Source: Spisula solida
Lineage: Eukaryota; Mollusca; Bivalvia; Venerida; Mactridae
Length of the DNA: 64,000 nucleotides
Assembly: GCA_947247005.1 (NCBI GenBank)
Contig: OX365944.1
Span: 5,282,501 to 5,346,500, forward strand
Direction: 5' to 3'
Shown here: piece by piece, positions 22,640 to 36,020 of the stretch
Position numbering within the stretch: position 1 is the first letter of the stretch
Layout: each line of letters begins with the position of its first letter
Made by a program: the position numbers and the translations under genes
Notes under the pieces: model-generated
Told to the model about the DNA's origin: nothing
Databases searched by the model: none
Seen by the model: only the letters and a program-made list of their open reading frames with translations

Positions 22640-24200
22640 TTGGAGTTCATGTTCAAAATTACATTTGATTTTCTGAACAGATTTCATTCATAATATGCTC
22701 TAAATATACAATGTATAATAATGATTAGGATAACAACCGGTACGGAGTCTGCATACAATCAAGTAATACTATTTTTGACAGGAGTAATTTTGCTTCCATT
22801 ACAATGTAGTGTGCAAGTAAAAACAAGATTCTATTCAAAAAGAAAGAAATAATTGATCAAATTATCAAAAACTGGATGCTATTGTAAAAGTACACCGCTC
22901 AACATCATTTCATTTAAAAATATAAGGGTAGCGGCCGGAAATCGAACCCGGATTTTCTGCTTTGGAGGTAACTATGCTAACCAATGCATCAGCAAAACTT
23001 ATTGCCAATTGAAAGTACAAACTTTACTCATTACAGTGCCGAATTAAATGGGTAGAAATGTTTCTATTTCTCGAACTGTTTATTGGAAATTAACAGTCAA
23101 AAAAAAGACGAAATAACCAGGGAATAATAAAGCAGGATTACGTCGTCTTTATGTAGATATGACTTAATTAAGGTGGCTCGCCAGTTGTCAGTTGAGTGGA
23201 AGTTTATATTGCGGTGTAAATAAGACGTATTGAAAGTATCTGACTACCATGATGAAATAGTACGAACAAGATTAAAATGAATGTATTAGCATGTTCTCAT
23301 TTCTTAAAATCGTGATTCTTATGTATAGTTATTACTAAATTATACTATCATAAACTTGCAGAAAAAGATATATAGCAGATATCTTATGTTTCATTTATTC
23401 CAAATGTTTTAAACACCAAAACTCGTGAATACTATCTACAACGTATGTGAAACGTAGTAGTATTATGCGCCAACACAAAAATGTATCCAAGTATTGAAAC
23501 ATCCCTTTAAAGAAGGTCCTTTTGCATTTATTTCATAAAAATATAGACTAGCAAATGCAGAAGAACCTATAGCTAAACCTGAATTCATCTTTAATTATAC
23601 ACGTTTTTCAAAAATGAATTAAACGCGAAACTGGATACAACGTATACAAAACGTTGATTTATAAGTTCGTTACCTCCCCTGGTTTTCAACCTTTCCGTAA
23701 TCACTAAAGTGTTAATTTAAAACATCTAGCCGAGCGACTGCCATGAACTTTAGGATAAAATTTCTATAATAGTTACCCTACGTGTTGCATGTACGAAAAC
23801 AGTATGTTGTTCAACTATTTTTTTCGTTTAACTTATTTTTGGTAAAAATGGTTAACATATTTTAAAATATCATTTATGAATACAAATATCTCAGTCTAAA
23901 ATTAACGCTACCGTATGATTCCGTACATACGAAATTTCGTGCATGCCAAGTTTCATGTTGTAAAATGTCAAACGTTTTTCGGTAAAATTTCAATATCAGT
24001 TTTAAGGGGGTTCCCCCAAAATCTAATAATATTTTTAAAAAACTAGCCTAGCGAAACTGTTAGGAACTTCCCAAATCATAACCATATATGTGTTTATAAT
24101 AAATATAACAGGTTTGATATACCTTGTACAGGCAAATTAAAAAAATAACGAGGTACTGGTTAAATACTATAGTTTTATATCAAAGATAGTTTGTGCGACT
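22640..24200 (+). repeat. Duplication module G, copy 1
   Basis: This matches 37460-36900 inverted: GTTCAAAATTAC...TTGATTTTCTGAACA, the tRNA-Gly-like segment, ATTACGTCGTCTTTATGTAG, and GGTTAAATACTATAGTTTTAT at the right end. About 0.9 kb here (23170-24100) has no counterpart in the inverted arm and holds no recognisable gene. It starts at a TTAATTAAGGTGG tract. Confidence 0.65.
22927..22999 (-). pseudogene. tRNA-Gly(UCC)-like pseudogene or SINE head
   Basis: On minus: an A-box-like TTGGTTAGCATAGTTACC, anticodon-loop region CTCCAAAGCAG, and a B-box arm CCGGGTTCGATTTCCGG. The order and spacing match tRNA-Gly, but the D-arm and acceptor stem are degraded. The inverted duplicate at 37181-37250 (plus) keeps GCCTTCCAAGCAG but has lost the T-arm stem. 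Probably a retroposed tRNA or SINE present before the duplication. Confidence 0.6.
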
Positions 24201-24560
24201 TCAGGGTTATATCTTTTACTTACTCATTTCCTTACTTACTTATTCCTCTCACACCTTCATGGACACAGACCCGCTATCACATCTCGTCAGGGGACTCGGT
24301 CTAAAGCCACCTTCATTTACATTGATTCTTAAAGCTGAAACCTGGACTTTCAGCGGTTTAGTTTTATTTTCTCGTTCAGTTTTTTGTTAAGCATTGTTTG
24401 TGTGATTGCGGTCTGTGTCGTTTCTGTTGTCTGTGTTCGGCTGATACTGTTGAGTGCTGCCTAGCCTGTCGGATGTTTCATTATCTTTCTGCTACAAAAT
24501 TTCTTTTTTGGGATAACTCGTTCTGTTTCTGTCTCTTGCTTGGGTTGCTAGGCGCCACCG
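24200..24560 (+). repeat. Dispersed repeat with TGTGCTCGGCT tract
   Basis: TTGTCTGTGTTCGGCTGATA with GAGTGCTGCCTAGCCTGTC and the ATTCTTAAAGCTGAAACCTGG tract recur at 27240-27370 (minus), 28085-28200 (minus), 32960-33240 (plus) and 36530-36720 (minus). It could be an old SINE or LINE tail; no promoter boxes were identified. The two frames of about 65 codons here are not conserved. Confidence 0.5.
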
Positions 24561-24729
24561 TCGATACTGTATGGCTTTGGTTAATCTGTGCATAACAGCT
24601 ATTTAATTAATAGTTAACAGTTGTTCGTTTTTTATTATCTGAATACCTCCGCAAAGGGCATGCTTTTACTCTGTGTCCATATTCACAGTAATTCGTGAAG
24701 AGAGAGTGAATACATATATATTCTTGACT

Positions 24730-25330
24730 CATCAAATACTGTTCCACAGCAAGGTCGTGAGTGTTGCCCACTGAGTAAATGACAACCTGATGTCCTACAC
24801 ACTACGACAGACATGACATGAAATGGCATATAAGTCAGAGAGAAGTGAAGAAAAACGGAGACACAAATATTATAGACGTGAACCAAGGCATAAACCAATA
24901 AATGTCGATATGTTGTATATGAATGGGTGTCATGCATTTCTATCATTGTTCATTGTCGTACACAACGGAGCGAACGACAAAGTATCCGAAAAATCAAAGT
25001 ACATCGACATTTGTACTGCTATAACACAAGCAATAACAAACTATGCGGGCTACAACCAATATATATATATATGATATGTCATTAGGTCTCTTTTTCCGTG
25101 TTTGACTATGAAATATATTCTAGATATATTGTTTATGAACGTGTCTGTTAGTGATAATATTATTCCCGTGACAACGGATTGTTTTGGTGTTATTATGTCG
25201 TTTTTGTTTCATTGTCTACCCTTCTGTTAATATAAAACCTTCAATGTGTATAACCGGATGTGAGTATTGTAAACATACGTATTATATCCCAGACAACTAC
25301 TATATTTAATTAAATTATAGTCGGGGAAAA
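24730..25330 (+). repeat. Duplication module A, copy 2
   Basis: Starting at TTCCACAGCAAGGTCGTGAG, this matches 36020-35440 (inverted) closely and 2400-2930 (direct). The frame containing GCHAFLSLFIVVHNGA is also legible in copy 1 (GCRAFLSLFKFVHIGA), but it stops within 80 codons in both and is not supported as a gene. Confidence 0.75.
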
Positions 25331-26360
25331 CATGTGGGACACGTGTCAAGTATTTTAAACAGAAAAAAATCTCATTTTGTCTTAACTTATTTCACGCCTT
25401 ATTTGACATAATTCCGATTTTGTCGACCTAAGGGTTTGCCCTAGGACTTGAATATAATTATTTGAACAATATGGTTTTCTGAAAGAGGGCATTTATGTTT
25501 GTGTGGATGGAATTGTAAATTATCTTAACATACACATTGTGAACTGGTCAATTTAGACACAGTTTTCATCATTATTTCAGCTATACATGTATATACGGCA
25601 CTCAGTTGATTAATTCCCAATGTGTTAACAACCGCTGCGGTTATCGAACTCCTACCCAGTGATCTGCCTTTCCGCTGCACTGTGTGGAATGTAGCAACGC
25701 GTAAGGTTATCGCTAAGACGAATTTGAATCCGTTCATGCAACTCCACAGACAGCTCACACAATTACGAGGAATAGGACTATTCGATTAACATAAGACGTG
25801 CGCCCGAAACTTAAAAAAACTTAATTCATTCATCTAACTTAAGATCAAGTTTGAATAGATATGATATAAATTATATTAACGATGGTCGTCAAGTTCACTC
25901 AGTTTTTTAAATGACAGTGCGTCGCGTTAGAGGCGTTCGCCGTTTTGCAACAATCGAATTAAGGATATAGCATATAGTCATGTACACAGACACCGATACG
26001 TTTGCCCCCTTTCGGCACTCCAGTACTACCAAGGTACACCACTACCAACACAAAATGTACAACCCATCATATAACGTTTATATACAGACCACTTAAATAA
26101 CAATATTCTGAACAAATTATCTAACATAACGTCTGGTATTTAAGTAGAGCTCAATACACATAGTTCATTAAAAATCCCTTATATGTATTAAGCAAGGTTC
26201 AACTAATAAAATACTGAAGTGCGTAACTTACATGTTCTACATCGAGGGGTCATAATATAGTTATGTACAATATTATGTAATAATTAAGTATAGTAAAGCT
26301 TTAGAAAGTATACTGTCATAAGGCATTTCGCCTTTCATAGTTCGCGTATAGTATCATCAT
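25330..26360. other. No gene recognised
   Basis: AT-rich sequence between modules A and B of the second unit. Short frames only. Confidence 0.4.
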
Positions 26361-26800
26361 TAAAGAGTAGGTCATTTCCCGCGTGTGGATTTCCAATTTC
26401 CATTATTCATTTTGACATAATCTCGATCCTGGGATTTCACTAAATTCACTTAGCGTTTACAACTGTATATCGGGCATAATACTATTGCCCAATGATAACA
26501 CATTTTTGTTGATATAATAATAGTCAGGTTACTGTTTGAAGATATGATTTATTTATGTAAACCTTATACACTACTCAATTGGGAAATAGGTGCCATATGG
26601 TATTCTACACAACGCGATACCGAACGTCCCCTCGAGGGAATCTTCAACATTCGCTGAATATTTTGACGTTTATTCATGCCTGTAAGGTAATATAAATTAG
26701 ATAACCTTATACAATACGTACAAACTGATAATGACTACATCGTTTTTTATAAATTCGTTGTAACAAATACTATAGCCATGTTTGTGGTACACGGTAAGTA
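26360..26800 (+). repeat. Duplication module B, copy 2
   Basis: Direct partner of 5110-5560. Immediately downstream (26839-26880) a small tandem duplication repeats TTCCGTGACGCCGCA twice. Confidence 0.7.
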
Positions 26801-27239
26801 ACTTTCGTTAAAGGTACAACAAAAATTAAATTATGTCAACAAGTTCCGTGACGCCGCAACAATTTCCGTGACGCCGCATGGTCTAGAGATGTCTACGATG
26901 CTATCACAATGGGCGTATTTAATTGTCTTAAAATACAGGGATATAAGATTTGTCTACACGATTAACCAAACCTAAACAAGGAACCAAACCATATGTCTAC
27001 TGTTTAGCAATGGTGTTGCACAATATTTAGTCAGTGTCTTTTACAGGCTACTCCATTGCATTTTTAAATGTATGTATACGATGGAAACATCAGGACATCA
27101 CCTGTATATCCAGTCGTATTTATATAACTTATGTTTAGGAACCACATTTTAGTTTGTTAAACTAGTGACTTTATTGTCAGGCATTTAAAAGTATATCCGT
27201 AAAATGTAAGCAGTCGATCCATTATTGTACTTAATACTC

Positions 27240-28080
27240 AACTGAAAAGATAATAAAGAATCGGACAGGAAAATCGGTACTCAACTGAAACAGCCGAGCA
27301 CAGAAAACATAAACATAAACTAAACCGCTCAAAATTCAAGTTTCAGCTGTCAAAAAGCTCAAAGACATAGCTTGAATAAGGTTTAAATAAGAGCATCGCC
27401 ATAATTAGAGTTATGAGTCTTGCTTTACAGCTACAAGTATTGGAGGTGAACAAATATTGAACGTGTCTAAGCAATAGTGTCCATAGTGTACGAGAAAAGT
27501 TTACCTAAACATGCAACTTAACCAAGATAATTTTTTTCTGAGTCCAAAAAAGGGGAAATATTTCTAGCATAATGCAGATCAGAGTAATGGGTCTTGCTTT
27601 ACAAGATTGGGTATTGATGGTTAACAAGTGTTGAAAGTTTCCAGGCACTAGCTCCCACAGTACATGAGGAATGAGGACCAAAGCATAAACCTTAACCAAC
27701 ATATTTTCTAGGTCCAAAAGGGGCAATAACTCTGGCAAAGTTATGGATCTTGCTTTTCATGGTCAAGTATTGATTGTGAACATCCTTTGAAAGTTAAACA
27801 TCAATAGCTCCCATAGTATATGAGAAAAGTGGACTTAAGTAGTCCAAAGAGGAGCAATAACTCTGGCAAAATGCAGATCAGAGTTATGAGTCTTGCTTTA
27901 AAGGATCATGTATTGATTGTGAACTAGTATTCACATTTCAAAGCAATAGTTTTGATAGTTTATGAGAAAACTTTACCTAAACACAAAACTTAACCATGCA
28001 ACACCGACGCCGACACAGACAACGACACCAAAACCGATCAAGTGATGTCAATAACTCATATTTTTTTCCAAAACATCAGA
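27240..28080. repeat. Dispersed repeat with four internal units of about 155 bp
   Basis: AGAGTTATGAGTCTTGCTTTA-type tracts recur at 27410, 27583, 27744 and 27887, each followed by GTATTG(A)TTGTGAAC and preceded by GGGGCAATAACTCTGGCAAA. The block ends with a degenerate GCCGAC-type run (27998-28030). The organisation matches the repeats in intron 1 of the methyltransferase gene (56320-56865). No coding function is seen. Confidence 0.6.
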
Positions 28081-28084
28081 TGAA

Positions 28085-29050
28085 CTAAAAAGGTTGAATA
28101 ACCTAGTTTCAGCCAAAGCTGAAGCAATGTATTTCAGCTGTAAAAAAGGCTGAAAGACCAAGTTTTAGCTGGCTGTCAAAAATTCCTAAAAAGTTACAGA
28201 ATAGCAGTAAATGGTAAGACCCTGCAGGCGCACAATTAATTTCTGCAGGTGGTAAACAAAATGAAAAAAAATCGATGGATAGGGAAAGATTGGCATAAGA
28301 AAAAGAGACAAATGCAATTCTAAAGCTACGTATACTCAAAGTCTTAATTCCATAACCCTACAGCTGCATATGTGAATTATAATTTTAACCGGATATGGTG
28401 CGTAAATAGCTCGAGAGAATACAAGAGGGGACGAATTGTTAATACGAAGAAAAAAAACTAGCTCCAAAAATAATTGACTGAATGTCAAAAGGACGAATGC
28501 CGAGTATTTATGAAATTGGATTGATTATGTCAGTTTAAAAAATATAACAGTTGATGGTATTGGAGCATATTATTAAACTTAGCATCATTTATAAGGTAGT
28601 TATATAAAATACAAAACAAGAGACAGAGAAAGCACTCAACAGAACCATCAGGATACGAAAGAAACAAACGGACAAATGAAAACAAAAAGGCACAGACAAT
28701 GACCAACGAAAACACAAAAAAACTAGAAACTACAAGAACACTGCTGCCTCAGTCAGTCAAACCAATCCAGGGTAAGAAATACAGTGGTCAAAAACACATC
28801 AAACGGACGACAACACACCACAGTTAGAACCCAGAACAGATACAAAGCCATGGTTTATAGGTCAGCACACGGAACCGACGATGTCCTAAATATTGATGCA
28901 CGAATATTTCGTTTAAAATCAAGCGATTATGATTATGAAAATTGTCGACTGAACTGAATACATTTAATTGTTTTCATCGAATGCGCTAGCTTGGTTACGT
29001 GTGGCCTTTTTGACAGGTGGATGTGGTGCACTGCTGTCTATAATACATGT
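28085..29050. other. No gene; dispersed-repeat remnants
   Basis: 28085-28330 resembles the CAGCTG/GGCTGAAAG repeat also seen at 36660-36740. 28620-28860 is rich in AACAC/ACAAAC runs and resembles the 36530-36620 tract (CAGCACTCAACAG, GCACAG). Confidence 0.4.
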
Positions 29051-29059
29051 ATAAATGTA

Positions 29060-29640
29060 TCGATCGATTTCTTATAGCCTGCTATGTACATTTTGTATAT
29101 CATTACAAAGTCCTGTGATCAACGACGTTTTTTCATTTTCTACTGTTGTCGGACACACCAACTGGCAGAATCATTAGTAACCAGTACGTACAGTACAAAA
29201 TTGTCTGTAGACACATGTGGTATCACCTTCATAGACAATATATCGTCTCTATTACATTTGTCTTGGTTTACATTGTGCAGTGTCTAGTATTAACACTGCA
29301 ATAAAACAATGTCTCTGTGAGATGTTTAGAGATGTTATAAACAAATGACTTCATACAGGAACATGGTTTTCTCTATTCCATCCCCAAAACGACAATCATC
29401 GCTATGTTAGAAGCATGAAAATATGAGTTCATTGACGTAGTTAAAACAAAAATGTCAATAAACTATCGTGTTTAATGAATATTTAATAGGAAATGCTTGC
29501 AACATCGAACGTCTTTCAGACAGCAACGTTACAGAGGTGAATGTAGTTCCATATTTGGACGATAACAGATTGTTTTCGTTGAGATACGGTGACTCCTGTA
29601 ACAGTTTCTTTGAATAAGTGGCAATTTTTTACTGACTTCA
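29060..29640 (+). repeat. Duplication module C, copy 2 (no LINE)
   Basis: This copy of module C is uninterrupted at the place where the 5727-9804 LINE sits in copy 1: ACCAGTACGTACAGTACAAA runs straight into TTGTCTGTAGACACATGTGG (29179-29221). It therefore serves as the empty site. Confidence 0.8.
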
Positions 29641-30193
29641 TATATATTACATATCCCAGTGTTAATTTTGCTTGTAGAAAACTTTAAAAACCAACATAGT
29701 ATAATACTTATAGGCACTGAAATACAATGGACTGGGCTTAGCTCGTGGGCTGGGCTCAATGGACAACTTATTCTAAGACGAAATTCTATAATATGTTCAT
29801 GTTAACTATCAAAAGGCCAACTAGGGTACCAGATACACTGTCTGTCTGGGAGTCGATAATTACAAATCACAAAGGATGTATCTTAATGATTTACAGTCAG
29901 TCAAAGATTAAATGCATTAGGTGCTTTAAAGTTTCATCTTTGCATCAATTGAATTATTGTATGTTTTGTCTCATTCAAATTGCTGTAATAAACTATTTGG
30001 TAAGAAAATATTGATAAAATTGGATATCAGCGGAGAAACACAACCTTATAAGTTTCCGTAACACCTAAAAAGAAAAATGGCAAAGAACAGCACAAACAGA
30101 TATACTTAGATATATGTATGGATACAGTTTCCATACTTTTACATATACCGATTAAGAACAATATCCAACACATGTTTAATTCTTCCGAGTATA

Positions 30194-30282
30194 TACAGTA
30201 AACTCCCTCAAAACCGGACCCTGTTCGGACCGGACCGAAAATCCGGTTTTCTGAGAGGCCCGGTTTTAAGGGAGTTGTGTAT
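30194..30282. mobile_element. 89-bp pogo-like MITE
   Basis: TACAGTAAACTCCCTCAAAA followed by CCGG at the left end is an inverted partner of CCGG followed by TTTTAAGGGAGTTGTGTA at the right end, with TA at both edges. CAG-type ends and TA target duplication suggest a Tc1/mariner-pogo derivative. The interior is itself rich in CCGGACC/GGTCCGG pairs. Confidence 0.65.
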
Positions 30283-30749
30283 AATGTAAATGATTATATG
30301 TTTTATAGGGGATATGTTGTCTGGCACTGTTTCAAAATTGTAATTATTGTTTACAACTGTGTATTTAAGAATGATTTTAATAACAAAACTTAGACTCATG
30401 AGTATTCTAATTCCTCCTATTGTTTTCATTGTTCATGTCAATTTTTTATCCAACACTGACAGTTTATGCCATTCTATCCAAAACTTACCTCTTTATTGTG
30501 CATGTAAATTTTATAGGAGTAAGTCATGTGGTACGGTATAAGCTGTTAAAAAAAACAAAAAAAAACATTCACTTTTCAGGTCCAAAATTTGAAGTTTAAT
30601 CTTGAAAGTCGTAAAGGATTATGCAGTTATAAATTTAAACGAATCCAATATGAGGTTTATTTAGAAACCTGTAAAATCATATTCACTAATCCCACTTTGA
30701 GGTTTTCTGTTCTCAGCTGGAATTAACAGTTATCCAAGCAATATCATTT

Positions 30750-31877
30750 TATTATTTGCTTTCAATGGATTATGAAGATTTTCAGTGAAAATAACAGTGA
30801 AAATAACAGTGAAATTACCACTTTGTTATTTTCACTGTTTTAGAAGCTGGTTCCAGTATCAAGCAGAAACGGAAACGTAACGTCAACGGCGCCGGGCTTT
30901 AAAATATGCGTTACGTCATCATGACGTCATAAGTCTAACGTCGTGACGTTCTAATTTTGACGTGATTTTTCCATTAAAGCCAATTACGGCACATATTTAA
31001 GAGGAATTGAGGCATATAATAAACAGAAAATTTGTTGATTTTTGGTGTAAGATCAATTTTATTTCACTCGTGATCACAGAAAATTGATCACTCGGTGAAA
31101 ACAATTCGATCTTACACCGAAATCAACAAATATCCTCTATATTTCAAGCAACATCATGTGGAGTACACATATCGCAGTGCATGGTTTCTTGTAATAACAA
31201 CTGACTTATTATTCTGCATACTGATGACAGCAATACATATTTCAATAAGTAAGATTCATTTCCATCTGAATGATAAGTGCAAGAAAACACTAAGATAGTT
31301 CTCAGAGGAACATAACCTCACGACGAAGTAGTTTACCACAAGGAAGGGTTATAACGAAGTTGTTTTATTTCGGTATATTATTCGTGTATCGACTTTTAAA
31401 AACCAAACATCTAATTCCTATCAAACAAATAAATAGAGGATATTTGTTGATTTTGGTGTAAGATCGTATTTTATTTCATTGAGTGATCACAGAAAATTAA
31501 TATTTTCACGAGTGGCGTAGCCACGAGTGAAAATAAAATTTTATGTGATCACGAGTGAAATAAAATTGATCTTTCACCAAAAATCAACGAATTTTCTGTT
31601 TATTATTTGCTTCAATTTCTCCTAAAAGGGTACCGTAATTGGCTTAATTGGAAAAATCACGTCGAAATTGGAACGTCACGACGCGAAAATTGTGACGTCA
31701 TGATGACGTAACGTATATTTTTAAGCCCGGCGCCGTTGACGTTACGTTTCTTTTTCTGAACGATACTGGAACCAGCTTATAAAACAGTGAAAATAACAAA
31801 GTGGTAATTTCACAGTTATTTTCACTGTTATTTTCACTGAAAAATCTCCGTAATCCATTGAAAGCAAATAATAATTT
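30750..31877. mobile_element. 1.1-kb palindromic element with arms of about 390 and 440 bp
   Basis: The left arm 30750-31140 and right arm 31877-31436 are reverse complements with moderate divergence: ATTTGCTTTCAATGGATTA, GTGAAAATAACAGTGAAA, GAAGCTGGTTCCAGTATC, GGCGCCGGGCTT, ATGACGTCA and GTTGATTTTTGGTGTAAGATC pair with their inverses. A spacer of about 295 bp separates the arms and has no ORF. Each inner end (31030-31135 and 31436-31600) is itself a smaller palindrome; the right one has the tip CACGAGTGGCGTAGCCACGAG. A diverged single-arm copy lies at 46355-46560. Confidence 0.85.
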
Positions 31878-32639
31878 AATATAATTCAACAACAAAATCA
31901 AATTATCCATTAGAGTTTTGATTTGTGGCAAACCTGATTTAGAAATGAATTATTTAGCCAATTCTTACTCGAACAATAATTGTTTAAAATTCTCTACTTT
32001 TTGTTGTACTCTTTATCTGATGGGGGCTTATAGCTTATGACTTATGTACACTGAGTGGTATTGAAAACGCAACATTTACACTTATATAACGTTTACGTGT
32101 ACATGTATGTGTACCCATAGCTCGACCAAATTTTCAGCATAGTTATATAGCTAAGATATGTGGCATGACAATTTCATTACAATCTGATAACACCATTTAC
32201 AACCACAATAAAAAATAATGACATAAACAAAAGCGAATTTGATGCCGTGCGTCATTCTGCATTTTTTCTGATAAAGCCCGTGAAAAAGTGTTCGTGCTTA
32301 TCATGGAGACAGAAATAAAGCAATCAACACATGAATTCCTCGTACATTTTCTTTTTCCCGTTTCATGGTTCAATGCACCACTGTTGAAAAATAAGATGAA
32401 AAAAGATCTAGTAACAATCCATGGGTAGCCAATAACACGCACGCAAAAATTTCGTTTAGAAATATTAATGTATTAAAAGTTATCTTGATTTTCATTAGTG
32501 TTGCGTTTTAAAGCCGTTCAGTATATTTGTACTTGTCCGTCTTTGTTTGTACCAGGAGATAATCAACTGAAACGGTCTCTAATACATCTATAGGAATATG
32601 CGGCCCTTAAGATTCACCCAAACATTTATGAACTACATA

Positions 32640-34480
32640 ACAACAAATAGTTGATTTTATAGCATGGGAATTGTTTTGGGGAAAGTACTCGATAGTGCTT
32701 TTTGTCTAATGACAGAGAATTAATTTATAATCTGATAATAAAAATAAAATTTTCCTAGATATTTTCGTCATATAAACACGAACCTGTGGGGTATATATAA
32801 ATGTACTTCTCTAAACGTGAGAAAAAATCACCAAATACTAGATTATATTCCAATTGCAAATATGAATTCCATTACTCAGTGGCCTGAATCTTATCTCCTT
32901 TGGCTATTTATAAAATAACGAGTCATTTTAGAATAAAGAAACCAATATAAAGGACATGAAGGGTCTTGGGCAGTTCTTCGTTTTAAGATTTCTGACAGCT
33001 AAAACTAGGCATTATAGTCATTTTGCTGTGGACACTGGGTCATTTAGCTAATAATAATGTATAATACTTTTCGGCAGCTTGAATTTGGGCGGATCTGTGC
33101 TTGTTTAGTTGGGCATTGTGTCTTTATGTGTTTTATGTTTCCTGTGCTCGGTTAGTTCAGTTGGACATTGTGCTTTGTGTGTTTTTAATGTTTTCTGTGC
33201 TCGGCTAGTTAAGTTGAGTGCTGCCTTCCCTGTCTGACTTAATTAATATAATCTTTTTGGAACCGGACCACAAATGTTACTATATTTTGTTAATTATTAC
33301 AAAAGTGTAGATATATACGTATACCTTAATTTTGGAGAAATAATTCTAAATTCTAAATCAAAAGTCAAATATACACCTCGTTTAGCTTTCACTGTCTACG
33401 AAAAGAATTCATTTCACTATTACATTTGATCATAATTTTAAATTATTTAAACCACTTACTCGTCCACATTTTCCTAAAGAAATTAGTTCAGATATAACAC
33501 AAAATAATATCCAGATAACCTCCGCTCTTTTACATACTCCTGTCACCATTGTCTTCAAGAATCATATCACCGTCGTTCAATTATTCGAGCTTTGTACAAT
33601 CTCCGAGCCCCAGGTAAGTAATGGAACGTTTATACGTAACATCTACTTGAAGTATGGCTATATCCGATGAAACTAAAATCTCACAATCTTCTTAGAACTA
33701 AGTGTTCCTAAATCCGACGCTTTCAATAGAGAGAAATTGGCAATATTTGCACTGAATGGTTTGTTTATCGATAGGTATTGGGTTTACAGACTCCATGAAG
33801 TAAGGACATAATTGCTGCAATGTTATGAAAGACGTCCTAGTGAAGAAACAACAATACAAAGCGGCAATGATATACTAACAGTAAGCATGTCGCATTCAAT
33901 AACATTGAAGTAATATGGTAGGTACCACAAGTAATATAAAATATATTTTAAGTACATCGCAATATATGCATTTGTACTGTATAGTTAAGAAAATAAATAC
34001 TCTCAGTCTGCAGCAGCGCAAACTTTGTCTTAACATGCAAGCTTATACCCAAAACAATCAAGTTGTATACTCATCAAAAAAAACAAATGCATGTAGTTAT
34101 TTCCGGTTTGTGGATAAACATGTAATTGCTAGTAAGACCCTCAAATACCATGTTTAGAACAATTGCTATTCTGTACAGGAACCATTGATTGGTTTGTGTC
34201 TATAATATTTATTTGATGACGACGACTACTAGCCTAGTCAATGGTTTGTTTGCATCATTATTGGCTCTATCGAGATTAGTAGAAGCTGTCTTTGGAACCT
34301 AATTGCATATAACCATCTAGAAAATGCCATTTTAACGTCATTTAAGAAACAGTTTGTCAGACAATGACTCGTTCGGCTCTGTACAGAACTAGCAGTAAAA
34401 TGAAGTAAAATACAGAAACGACAATGACACAAAAGACAAGTAAAATTGTTAAAATTCAAAGCTCAGAAGCATGTTCAATT
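32640..34480 (+). repeat. Duplication module F, copy 2
   Basis: Direct partner of 19720-21260, starting ATAGTTGATTTTATAGCATG and ending in the GAACCTAATTGCATATAACC region. Within it, 33040-33240 is a repeat with two tandem copies of about 65 bp (GTGCTCGGTTAGTTCAGTTG / GTGCTCGGCTAGTTAAGTTG). It is followed directly by the inverted copy of module A, so the orientation switch lies at about 34480. Confidence 0.75.
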
Positions 34481-36020
34481 TTAATTTATCAAGGCATTCG
34501 CTTTCGTTTCTATACAGTCCATTGAGCAAATGATTTGACGACGTTCGTATTTCAAATTTATAGTGGGATTCGTGACATTTCTAGAAGAGATGTTTTGTAT
34601 ATTTTAAGACTTCTGTTTAATTTTGTTTCCTTTATTACACTGTTTGTCATTTGTTTACTACTAGTAACCTTACTCACTATATATACATAGTAGAACCATC
34701 TATGTACTGTTAAATGATGAAATACTTAATTACTTATTCTAATCAAGATGAAGCACTTGAAGTTTACGAGGACATGACTTGTTTTAATTAATACGAATGG
34801 ACGTCTAGATCTATATGTACACATAGTTCTTCAGTCAGAGTACAATGCTTTTATTTGACTTGCCGTATACATCATTGAACTAAAATATTGACAAATTATT
34901 CTGGTAAAGTACGTATGGTACAGTATTGCGAATATGTGTTTCTATGTTTTGACAAGCAGTTGCTAAATGATATCTGGAAGCGTTCATAACGAGACAATAG
35001 GTAATAATTCCAGACACTTAGACGTTGATCTGAAGTGTCGTTCAGACACATTGAGTAAGGTTTAACTCAGTCGAACTTCTTATGCAAATAATGTAGTCCT
35101 TATTCCCAGGTTGCCTGCGGAAATGTAAGTAAGCACCGAGGTTGGAAACAAATTGGACATTGAATACATCAACAGAGCGCGTATACAATAATACCTGAAA
35201 TAACAATCATTATTGTGGAAGGGGTCGAAATAAACAGGTCATAATGTGAATGTTTAGATACATAAACCATACCACTCACAAATGTATGCATGTATATTCC
35301 CTCTTTTAGAACACCACATGTTTTCCCCGACAAGACGTTGATTCGACGGACAAATGCCGCGCAAACTTCCAATTATCATGTATCCCGGAAAATGACAAAA
35401 AGATCATAAATAACGCAATATGAAACGAAATATTCGCCATGTTCCCCATCTATTATTTCATAGAGGCATTAAATGAAGTCGGTGTCTGGAAAATAATACG
35501 TATGTTTACAATTCTCACATCCGTCTATACACATTGAAGGTTTTATATTAATAGAATGCTAGACAAAGCGAGAAAAGCATCATAAACACCAAACAATCCG
35601 TTGTCACGGGAATATTACCAGCACTAACAGTCACGCTCATAAACAATATATCTAGAAGATATTTCGATCCTAAAACAGACATCTATATAGACCTCATGAC
35701 ATATAAAAGTATAACAATTGCTTGTAGCCCTCTCGGTATGTTACTGTTGGTATTTAAGCAGTTCAAATGTTGATGTCTCGGTTACTAAGTTTGTGGGTTT
35801 TGTCCGATAAATCTATAATGATAGAAATGCACGACATCGCATCATTTACAACATACTGACATTTATTACTTTTATGTCTTGGTTTCACATCTATAATATG
35901 TGTGAATTATTTTGACAACATACCGTTTCTCATCCTTCTCTCTGACTTTCGCGCGATTGCATGCTTTAGTGTGTAGGACAGAGACGAGACTGTCATTGAC
36001 TCAGTGGGCTACCCTCATGA
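34480..36020 (-). repeat. Duplication module A, copy 3 (inverted)
   Basis: The reverse complement of 2400-3930 and 24730-25330. 34500-34940 pairs with 3900-3480, and 35440-35700 with 25330-25090. This copy marks the start of the inverted arm. Confidence 0.75.

Noticed and set aside
24193..24595. Two adjacent plus-strand 65-codon frames, one cysteine-rich
   Set aside because: They lie in a dispersed repeat; other copies carry stops, and cysteine richness follows from TGT/TGC runs.
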